Source of the DNA: Closterium sp. NIES-65
Lineage: Eukaryota > Streptophyta > Zygnematophyceae > Desmidiales > Closteriaceae
Assembly (NCBI GenBank): GCA_948144175.1
Contig: CANXME010002096.1
Coordinates: 2,604,001 to 2,668,000 of the forward strand
Length of the DNA: 64,000 nucleotides
Direction of reading: 5' to 3'
Shown here: piece after piece, positions 55,792 through 64,000 of the stretch
Position numbering within the stretch: position 1 is the stretch's first letter
Layout of the letters: each line of letters starts with the position of its first letter
Translations under genes and position numbers: made by a program
The notes under the pieces: generated by a model
The model's database searches: none
What the model was told of the DNA's origin: nothing
Seen by the model: only the letters and a program-made list of their open reading frames with translations

Positions 55792-58479
55792 ACTTACCCG
55801 CTACACAAGCAAGCCCTTTTATCCCAGTGGTCTAGTGGTTGGGATTCTGACAAAAAGTACAAGTGTGGACTAAGTACTGTGAAAACAAGCAAGATATAGC
55901 AAGCATAACCCTAACCCTAGGAAAACATAAAGTACACATAGACTAACACAAATAAGCAATAACAAATATAGCTTGACACACCCCCATAGTCTAGGTGACG
56001 GTAGTCCTGTGGAAAGCAACACACAGCAAGGGTCACAGGACCAGTTCGCAAAAAACACAACAAATCTCGGGGTGGATCTCGGGATCACCACACAGTTCGA
56101 CAACAAGCGAGGGGCTACAAGGCCAGTCCACATGGAAGGATATAGCAAATATAGAAGATGCAAGAGTACACGACAAGCATCTCTACAGAAGCACAGGGCC
56201 ACAAGGCCAGTCTAGATGCATATATATATAGCAAATATAAAGAGATGCCAGAGTACAAAGCAAAGCATCTCTACGGAAGCTAGTGAGGGCCTGTAGACAC
56301 AAGGCCAAGCTGGGTGTAGAAACGCTGGTGGTCACAAGGCGGCAACGCCTTGGTGAAGATATCTGCAGTGTTGGTCTCAGAGACCACACGTACCACGCGT
56401 GCCTGGCCACGCTGCTGCAACTCACGCAGAAGGAAGTAACGAAGCTGGATGTGTTTCGTCTTCCCAACCAGTCGAGGCTCCTCACACAACAGGACAGCAG
56501 ACCTGTTGTCAGCGAACAAGACTGGGGGAGAGCGAGGCCGCTCACCAAGGTCGGTGAGAAGGAAAGACAGCCAGCGAAGCTCCTGAGCGGCCATGGCTGC
56601 AGCGTACACCTTTGCCTCAGTGCTGGAACCGGCGACAGACGACGCCCGAGTCGACCGCCACGAAACAGCACCTGCCCCGAGGCTAAAGGAGTACCCCTGT
56701 GTAGACCGGCACGTCTCCACGTCGTCGGCCCACGACGAGTTTGAGTAACCTGTGAGTGTAACTGGATGCTTCCCTCCAAGGACAAGTCCCATGCCTGATG
56801 TACTCGCCACATACTTTGCCACCCTCTTAGCCGCGTACCAATGGGAAGGTCGGTGTCTCCCAGGCGCAACAAAACGCGCAAGGACGCTAAGAAGGTAAGC
56901 TAGGTCTGGGCGAATGCAGGTCATCAAGTACATGAGACAACCCACCAGCTCAGGATATGGACCGCTGGACTCAAATGGCTTGTCCAAAGGTGGAACCATG
57001 AGCCCATGATCCACACCAAGAGGGGTGAGCTGTACCTTGGAGAACGGGAAGTGAAACCGCGCGAGGATCTGCTCGACCATATGCGACTGAGTCAACGTAA
57101 TGGTGCGAGCTGCCCTGTCCCTGGTGATCTGTAGGCCAAGGTAGTGCTGCAGCTCACCAAGGTCAGTGCAAGTGTGTCTCCTCAGCAGTTCCTCCTTCAC
57201 GGAGGCCAGCGCACGTCGGTCAGGAGTGGCGAACACCAGGTCGTCGACGTAGACCAGGACAAAGAACGGGGTCGAGCCACGGCAGACGAACAGTGACGGG
57301 TCAGCAGACGACGGAAAGAAGTCAAGAGCTGCAAGGGTCGAGCGACGTGTGTCGTGCCACTCACGTGGAGCCTGACGCAGGCCGTAGACTGGTCAACGTA
57401 GCTGCCACTGGGTCCCAGGTGGGAAAGAGCCAGTGAAGCCTGGCGGGCGACGCAGCCAGATTTGCTCGTGCAGGCTCCCCTAAAGGAACGCGGTAGAAAA
57501 GTCCAAGGAGTGCAACTCGTAGTCGCGCTGTGCTGCAATATGCAGCAACGAAGAGTACTCATCTTTGGGGTGGGAGCGAAGGTCTAGAAGAAGTCCACCC
57601 CCTCTTGCTGACTAAAGCCTCTCGCCACATAGCGCGCCTTGAACACTGGTGGTGATCCAGGCAGCCGCTTCACCTTGTAGAGCCATCGGCCACTGACGAT
57701 GTTCGTCCCAGGTGGTGGGACTGCGTCGACGTAAGTGCCTGTGGACCTATAAGATGCCATCTCTGCCTCCTCAGCTGCTATCCAGTACGAAGCCCAAGGT
57801 CTCGAGACCGCCTCGGCATGAGTGCGAGGTATCGGGATGTCAAGGGCGTCTGTATCTCCCTCAGGGGCAAGTAGCATGGCGCAGAGATGAGGAACAGCGG
57901 CCGCAAGGAAACCAAGCTCGAATTGCCTGTCCTCGAGGGCCTCTAAGGGAAAGAGAGGAGCACCCCTAGAGAACGGAGAATGAGCAGGGCCACTCACCAT
58001 GTGAGCGGCGTAGTCAAGGCGGTGGGAAGAGGCAAAGCCAGCGACAGTGGTAACAAGAGCTCAGACAGACGACAGGGGTGCAGTTGGGTGAGTGACCAAC
58101 GCGGACAAAACACGGGAGACGACAAGACGGGAGGCACGGAGGTAGTCGGACAACGGGTCGTGAAGCACAGTGAGGGACGACTCAGGGGGCTGTGGAAGGA
58201 CAGGTGGAGGTGGAACATGAGAGCGAAGAACAAGGTGGAACGGACCGTCTGCACGGTAACGGGACCGACGACGCTCTGGGGACACAGCACGACTGAGGGG
58301 AGAACGACGAGTCCACTGGGACGAGGAAAGGGACTCAATAGGGGGAACAGGAGGGGACGGTAGGGGACCACGAACAAAGCGTGCAGGTGCGGGGTCGGGG
58401 AGGTCTCCTAGTCGCAATCGCTGCTGCTCCGCCTCCTCTAACGTCTGCCGCGACGGTATCGGCCCCTGCTGCTGCACCT

Positions 58480-58920
58480 GTGGCTCCGCCTCTGCCCTCT
58501 CCTACTGCAACTGCAGCTGCACCCACTGCTGCAACTGGGACTCCTGCACTACCCTCTCCAGCTGCGGCCGTGACTCCTCCTCTACTCTCTCCTGCTGGGT
58601 CTGGAACTGTACCTGCTGCTGCGGGTGGGACTCCTGCGCTACCCTCTCTTGCTGCAGCCATGACTGCTCCGCTACTCTCTCCTGCTGGGTCTGTAACTGT
58701 ACCTGCTGCTGCGGGTGGGACTCCTGCTCTACCCTCTCCTGGTGCGGCCAGGACTGCTCCTCTACTCTCTCCTGGTGTGTCTGTAACTGCACCTGCTACT
58801 ACGGGCGGGACTCCTGCTCTACCCTCTCCTTGTGTGGCCGTGACTCCTCCTCTACTTTCTCCTGCTGCTGCTGCTGCTGCTGCAGCTGCTGCTGTGTCTT
58901 CTCAAACTGCTCACGCTCCT
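58480..58920 (-). repeat. ERVE-QES coding repeats in element H
   Basis: Minus strand encodes alternating QQERVEEQS/ERVEQES units with Gln runs; predicted coiled-coil linker between integrase and RT. Confidence 0.75.
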
Positions 58921-61199
58921 CCCTCTCCAACTGAAGGAGACGCTGCTCACGGGTCAGGAAACGTACAGTGCGCGGTGTAGGCACCACAGTGCCAGTGCCT
59001 CCAGCTCCAGCACCCCTAGAACCAGCACCTCCACCACCGACACCGCCGGGGCCTCCAGTACCTCCCGCAAAAACACCCCCAGGCTCCGCAGCAACCGGCG
59101 ACAGAGAAGGACGAGGAGGAAACTGCGGGACGGACGGGAAGCCAGGGGGTGAGGCGGGGCGAGGCCGCCGACTCGAGGCTGCCGTGTCTTCCACAGGAGT
59201 GACCTCCACTCCCACAACCCCTGCACCCCCAGAACCGACACCACCAGCGCCTACAGCCCCAGTACCCTCACCCTCCGCAACTGCACCTCCCGCATCCCCA
59301 GACACGACAGGGATTGGACGCTGCGGGGGGGACGACTGCGGAGTGACGTGCGACACACCTAACGGGGCAGGACGCGAAACGGGGGGGGGGCTACCGAGGC
59401 GACTGAGGGAGGCTCAAGGGTGAGGAATAGTGGCCGTGCGTCACTGGGCCACAGGTTCAGCTGGTGCACGGCGTAGCAGACCGCCTGAGGCCACAAGAAC
59501 TGAGGGGCACCGGCATGGCACATGGAGGTCCGGTCAACCTCCATGACCAGGCCGATGCGACGCTCGGCTACCCCGTTCTGCTGCGGCAAGGCTGGTAGCG
59601 TGTACGTCTGAATGACTCCCCGACCCTGACAGGACGTCTCCAAACGAGTGGAAGAAAACTCACCACCACGGTCCGAGTGTAGGCAAAGCCCACACAGGCC
59701 CTGGGCACCACCCTACGCTAGTAGCCACGGCTCGAGGATGGTAGGCACGTCGGCCTTCCGTCGCAAGGGGAAAACCGTGGTGTAGCGGGAGTAGTCGTCC
59801 ACCACAATCAGGAAGTAGCGCTCCTGACGTGGTCCAAGGACCGGGGAGGGGCCCCAGACGTCCAAGTGCAGGGTCTGGAAGGGAGCCGTGGTGGGGGGGA
59901 ACGAGGAGGAGTGAGGGGCAGCGCGCTGCCGACCCTCGACGCAATGAGTGCACAGCGGTGCAGGCGAGCGAGGAAGCGGGGCAAGCAACTCTAGGAGACC
60001 TGAGACCAGACGGTAACGTGCCATCCTACTGAGACGTGGGAACGACGGGTGACCTAGACGGTGGTGCCAGAGGACAGACGGGTGGGTGAGGGAGCGACAG
60101 TTGCACGACACAGCAGCTACCTGACCTGACCTGACCTGGCCTGACCCAGGGCGGTGGGACCCATTGTGTAGTGAGTATAGACCAGAGCCCGGCTCCCTGT
60201 GAAAAGTGGCCAGAGGGGCCCTAGTGGTACCGACTGTGCAGGAGGCAACAGACTCGTCCAGTGGGAAAGTGGTGACTACACCTAGGTCGTGGAGGTGACT
60301 GACACCCACCAGGTTCCTAGAGAACGAGGGGGTGTAGTAACCTGTAAGAAATCCTGAGGGAGCCGCCGGACACGGAAGAGTGGTGGTGCTGCGAGCAACT
60401 ACACCTCCCACAAAGGGGTCAGCCAAGGCGTCAGTGACTGGAGTGCGCAGTGGCGTGAGGTCAGTACAGTCGCGAAAGAAACAACTAGACGCTCCAGAGT
60501 CTAGGGTGAAGAAAAGCTGTGCAGTCTGTGGGGTCGCACCCGAACCAGCTACAAAAGCTAGTGCTAGACAAGTGGTAGCTGCAGCTCCTACACAAAGCCC
60601 CTCAGAGGCGCTTGGACTGGAAACAACACACGCACCAAGACTGGAAACACAGGTCTCTACTCGTGCAGCCGGGAACGGTCCTAGACCAGGTAGGCGAGAC
60701 TCAACTAGTGTAGCAGTGCGCTGGCAAAGTCGCGAGGGCCAGTGCGGTGTAATAGCGTGAGGACCAAAACGCTCACGGTGAAGGTCGTCGAGTCGACGGT
60801 AGCAGCTAGACGCAGAGTTATTAGGACTCCAGCAGTAAGTGCCAGCACCAGGGCCTGTCAGGGCCCGGTACCCGCAGGGGCCGACGTCTCGCCCACTGCT
60901 AGCTGAGCCACTGCTGAGGGCTCCACACTTTGGACCCTTAGGTCCCCACTGCCGGGAGTGCTGCGGCTGGCCCTGCTGCTGTAGGACTCGAGTACAAGCC
61001 ATGTGAGTAGCTAGAAACGGAGGTGGTGCTGGTAGGTGGGCCTAAACTACTGCTGGCGGTAGGCTATCTTACTGCTGGTTCCGTTGGGGGCAGCCTAAGC
61101 TGCTGCTGGTGCATTAGCGGTAGTCTAAGCTGCTGCTCAAGCGCTGGGACAGCCTAAACTACTGCTACTGGTGCTGCTGGTACAGGTGGGGCACCGGGT

Positions 61200-61760
61200 G
61201 CGATTCTGTGCGGTTATGTGCAGTTCAGTGCGGTTCTACGGGGTGGAGAGTACCGGGTGGGGCGGCAAATTCCAGGTGAGGTGACTGGAACGGGTGGGGC
61301 AGCAGCTCTGGCTGGAACGGGTGGGGCAGCGGGTGCAATTCTATGCGGTTCTGTGCAGTGGGGAGTACCGGGTGGGGCGGTGTAAGTTGCTGGCTTTGCT
61401 AGGGGGTAGTTCAAGTTGCTGTTGGTGCGCTGACGGCGGTGGAAGCTGCTGCTGGTGTGACTGGTGGCAGTCTAAGTTGCTAGTGGTGTTTTTGGCGGTA
61501 GACTAGTTTGCTGGCGACGGGTGGGGAAGGTAAGGCGGCGGTGCTGTCCGGTTCTGTTCAGTTCTGTGCAGTTCTGCACGGTTCTGTGCGGTTCTGTGCA
61601 GGGGAGGGGACTGGGTGAGGTGACTGGAACGGGTGGTGTTGCAGATTTGGCTGGGGCGGCGGGCTACAGGTGAGGCAGTGGGAACGGGTGAGGGCGGCAG
61701 AACTGGTTGGGGCGGCCTGTTAAGGGTGGGGTGGCAGAACTGGGAAGGGGCGGCTATTCT
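61200..61760 (-). repeat. Repeat-rich leader of element H
   Basis: Irregular repeats of GCGGTTCTGTGC and CTGGAACGGGTGGGGC on the plus strand, between zinc-finger region and PBS. Confidence 0.7.
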
Positions 61761-62256
61761 GGCTGGGGCGGCTTGCTAAGGCAGTGGGGACGAGTGGGGC
61801 GTCAAGCTACGGGGAAGGCTGTGGGACGGGTTGCAGGTGGCGCGGCGCGCATGCCGCACGGGCTGCTGTGCGAGCGAACGGGCGAGCAGTTGCGCGTGCT
61901 GCTGTGTGTGCCGTCGCACGCGGCTGCTCGTACGGGTGAGCGGATTTACGGGCAGCGCGACGAGGCGAAAAGGTAGGGCGCGACGGGGGAAAACGGGCAG
62001 GTCGCGACAAGGGGGGGGGGGGGAGAGTAACGACGCGACGGATCTGACGGGTGAGGCGACAGGAAAATGGGTGGCGCGCGGGGTACGGGGCACTACGAGA
62101 CACGGATTGACGGGGCGCTACGGGCTAAGGCGCTTCGGGCTAGGGCGCTTTGGGCTAGGGCGCTTTGGGCTAGGGCACGTTACGGGGTGGTGGGCCCATG
62201 GGATCGTTTTATTGCTCTATACCATGTCAAGTTACAAAAGTATAAGTGTTGACTAA

Positions 62257-62701
62257 GAGCGTGTTCCTACGGGCCCCTATTAGGCTGACCTCTGATCAGA
62301 CTTGGGGCTTCGAGCGATTTCTTTATTAACACAGATTTCATACTCGATCATAAACCTGTAATGCGCGACGAAATGGTCGCGCGAAACCTTTCACACGTGC
62401 GTGTTGTTTCGGCGAACCAGTGTCTGGAAATAAATGAAACACGTGTGAAAGGACACTATTTTGTCGGGTATGAAGCATACGAATATTTTGCAGCCCCCAT
62501 CTGTGACTTGTCAATAGTCAGGATAGTTCCTTTGCAACATTTCGGAAGTGTTGCGCAGTGCCACGTCACCCACGCGTTTTGCACAGCACATCGCCAAACA
62601 ACAAACGACGTCATTTAAAAAGCCTGCTCAATCCGAAAATTTAGTGTTTCACTCGAGTCTGACAAGAGGCCAGCCTGACTAGAGGCCGTAGGAACACGCT
62701 C
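62257..62701. mobile_element. PIF/Harbinger-like MITE in the 5' LTR of element H
   Basis: 445 bp flanked by TAA at 62254-62256 and 62702-62704. Ends are perfect inverted copies of GAGCGTGTTCCTACGG, continuing imperfectly to about 50 bp on each side (..AGGCTGRCCTCT..). The 3-bp TAA target and a G-x4-5-TGTT start fit PIF/Harbinger (Tourist-type) elements. No transposase; a short open frame at 62361-62618 looks like chance. Near intact. Confidence 0.8.
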
Positions 62702-63089
62702 TAAGTAAAGTGAAAACAAGCAAGATATAGCAAGCATAACCCTAACCCTAGAAAAACATAAAGTACACCTAAACTAACACAACTAAGCCATAACAAATAT
62801 AGCTTGACATGGTGAGCACTTGCCCTACCCGCGCTTCCTGCGCGCCTGCCTTACTAGCGCGCTGCCGCGCTGGCCTGCCTGCCTGCCTACCGCGCCTGCC
62901 TGCCAGCCGAGCCGCGCCGACCAGCTGAGCCGAGCCGCCTTGCGGCGCCGAGCCACCCAGCCAAGCCGTGTCGTGCTGCTGGGCTGTGCAGCCTTGCTAA
63001 ATTGAGCCACACTGCCCTGCCCGTGCTGCTACTGCTGTTTCTGCTACTACTGATGCTGCTACTACTACTGCTGCTCCTGGCGGTGGCCA

Positions 63090-63620
63090 GATGCAGCTCC
63101 AGCGACGTCCGCATGAGTCCCTCATGCTCGAGCAGCTTCGTGAGTGGTACGCTAGTTGGGGTTGTAGGGGTGGCCGCGCTGCTACTACTGCTACTACTGT
63201 TACTGCTGCTACTGCGGCTACTACTGCTACTAATGCTCTTGGCGGTGGCCAGATGCAGCTCCAGCAACGTCCGCGTGAGTCCCTCACGCCCCAGCAGCTT
63301 CGTGAGTGGCACGCTAGTTGGGGTTGTAGGGGTGGCAGTGGTGGGAGTCGCCTTGGAGCGGGTCGTTCGGGAGCTTCTTCTAGTGACCAGGTGCAGCTGC
63401 AGCAGCGTCCGCGCGCGGTCCTTTTGCCCCAGCAGCTTCGTGAGTGGTACGCTCAGAGTAGAGGGTCACGGAGTACTGCTCGCTGCCTGTACGTCATTCC
63501 CACTAGTGCTCGGGCTGGTCAGCCTTGCAGGACGGTTGGTCACACAGAGTCCCGCTGCTTCGCCAGTCTGAGCGACGCCTGGAGTACGGAGTTTGGCGAC
63601 GACGCTAAGCTCCCCTCCTG
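63090..63620 (+). other. LREWY modules and zinc finger of element G
   Basis: Three modules ending EQLREWYA, QQLREWHA and QQLREWYA, each after QLQ-R-P, then a finger C-x13-C-x4-H-x4-C (CLYVIPTS..PCRTVGHTESRC). Same order as in element A. Confidence 0.7.
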
Positions 63621-64000
63621 ACTCGAGCTGCTTAGGCAGAGGGTAGATCTCTTTGCTCTTGACTATGATGCTATCCTCACTGCCATGTATGCATTGCCTA
63701 CTAGTGCCGAGGGTGCCTGTTACCTGTGTGTGCCGCCTGACCCAGGTATAGAGTCTGCTGCACTAGGTGCTGGTGCGTCTCCTGCTCCAGGTGCCGGTGA
63801 GACTGCTGCTCTAGGCGCTAGTGAGTCCACTGCTCCAGGTGCTGGTGCGTCTGCTCTCTCTGGTACTGCGTCTGCTATGGCCTTGCACACTTTCACCCTT
63901 CACTCGGGTGTTTCCCACTCCTTCTTTCGCAACTGCACCACACTCTCACCACTCATTCGGCCAGTGGCAGTCTCTCTTGCTGACCCCTCTGGGGGTCCGG

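Larger units (their letters stand above)
37862..55852 (+). mobile_element. Composite element I: SMART LTRs around a copia body
   Basis: Outer ends are SMART-family LTRs (139 bp; 37862-38000, and 50174-50256 plus 55797-55852) with TSD AAAAG at 37857-37861 and 55853-55857, inserted in the 3' LTR of element H. Between them: PBS TGGTATAGAGC at 38001, a copia body of the H family (leader 38020-38930, finger region 38930-39360, protease near 39390, integrase 39830-40730, linker, RT 48230-49100, RNase H 49100-49745), a 142-bp copia-type 3' LTR (49963-50104), and the 69-bp SMART internal region (50105-50173). No matching copia 5' LTR exists. Elements J and K are nested inside. The copia body is broken, about six breaks, and shows no capsid. 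Confidence 0.8.
37846..62809 (-). mobile_element. Ty1/copia element H (nested in G)
   Basis: 137-bp LTRs: the 3' LTR is 37846-37861 plus 55858-55978, split by the composite element; the 5' LTR is 62225-62809, split by a MITE. About 93% alike. TSD TGGTG at 37841-37845 and 62810-62814. Minus-strand parts: PBS TGGTATAGAGC 62214-62224, GC-rich leader 61100-62200, Cys-rich finger region 60700-61000, protease LDSGASS near 60500, pre-integrase near 60050, integrase 59350-59890, linker with coiled-coil-like repeats 58480-58920, RT 56900-57770, RNase H 56280-56880. No capsid Gag recognised. Broken, about eight breaks. Confidence 0.9.
36571..64000 (+). mobile_element. Ty1/copia element G, runs off the window, holds the whole right-hand stack
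   Basis: 5' LTR 36571-36690 (120 bp, TGTCAGAACT..TTCTCACA), PBS TGGTATCAGAGC at 36691, GC-rich repeat leader to 37845. Its sequence resumes after the nested element at 62815: leader, LREWY modules and zinc finger 63090-63620, and protease start near 63885 (a DSGA-like HSGVSHSFF). Gag modules are closest to those of element A. No capsid Gag is recognised. The 3' end is outside, so age and intactness cannot be judged; at least one break is visible. Confidence 0.8.

Noticed and set aside
62361-62618. 85-codon frame in the Harbinger-like MITE
   Set aside because: No transposase motif (no DDE or Myb-like sequence), atypical composition; likely chance.

Overview
Eukaryotic nuclear DNA, high GC overall, almost entirely made of transposable elements nested in and beside one host gene family. 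The host genes are intron-bearing glycosyltransferase family 61 (GT61) genes with an N-terminal membrane anchor. Together with plant-style Ty1/copia elements, a TRIM/SMART-size LTR element and PIF/Harbinger-, mariner- and MULE-like DNA elements, this points to the green lineage, possibly a streptophyte alga. That placement is inference; nothing in the window fixes the species.

Left part (1-20575). Two GT61 genes lie tail to tail. Copy 1 (+) enters from the left edge and shows its last two exons (100-400 and 1143-1435). Copy 2 (-) runs from 19375 down to 5261. Its seven exons keep consistent splice phases and sum to 1893 nt (630 codons plus stop) once inserted elements are left out. It is split by a copia element (6104-12907) in exon 6 and by a nested pair of pol-less LTR elements (14241-16862, containing 14809-16201) in exon 4. 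It also carries an in-frame stop, a lost acceptor AG and partial exon duplications, so it is probably a pseudogene. Between the two genes lie a MULE-like TIR element, a tiny SMART-type LTR element, a broken hAT transposase and a TA-flanked MITE.

Middle (20576-36570). A copia element with about 870-bp LTRs (20576-33633) sits inside a GT microsatellite and is itself entered by a younger copia element (21881-27852). After about 1.1 kb without recognisable genes comes an old 5' fragment of the same long-LTR family (34745-36570).

Right part (36571-64000). This is an insertion stack resolved by TG..CA LTR ends and 5-bp target-site duplications. A copia element starting at 36571 leaves the window. 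Inside it is a minus-strand copia element (37846-62809, TSD TGGTG). Inside that element's 3' LTR is an 18-kb composite (37862-55852, TSD AAAAG) whose outer LTRs belong to the tiny SMART family but which carries a whole copia body. Inside the composite are two further copia elements (41073-47133, TSD CTTCT; 50257-55791, TSD ACTTA). A PIF/Harbinger-like MITE (62257-62701, TSD TAA) sits in the minus-strand element's 5' LTR.

Most interesting points: (1) the SMART element's LTR/primer-binding-site junction falls in the loop of a perfect 5-bp/7-nt anticodon-like arm between exact Pol III A-box and B-box matches; (2) the SMART-bounded composite, which looks like recombination at the primer-binding site; (3) five of the seven short-LTR copia elements show no capsid Gag and instead have a family-specific GC-rich tandem-repeat leader; (4) a repeated LREWY module, an enlarged zinc finger, and twin hairpins in a conserved 3' UTR. 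All retroelement calls are made as fossils. Identities and spans were counted by eye.
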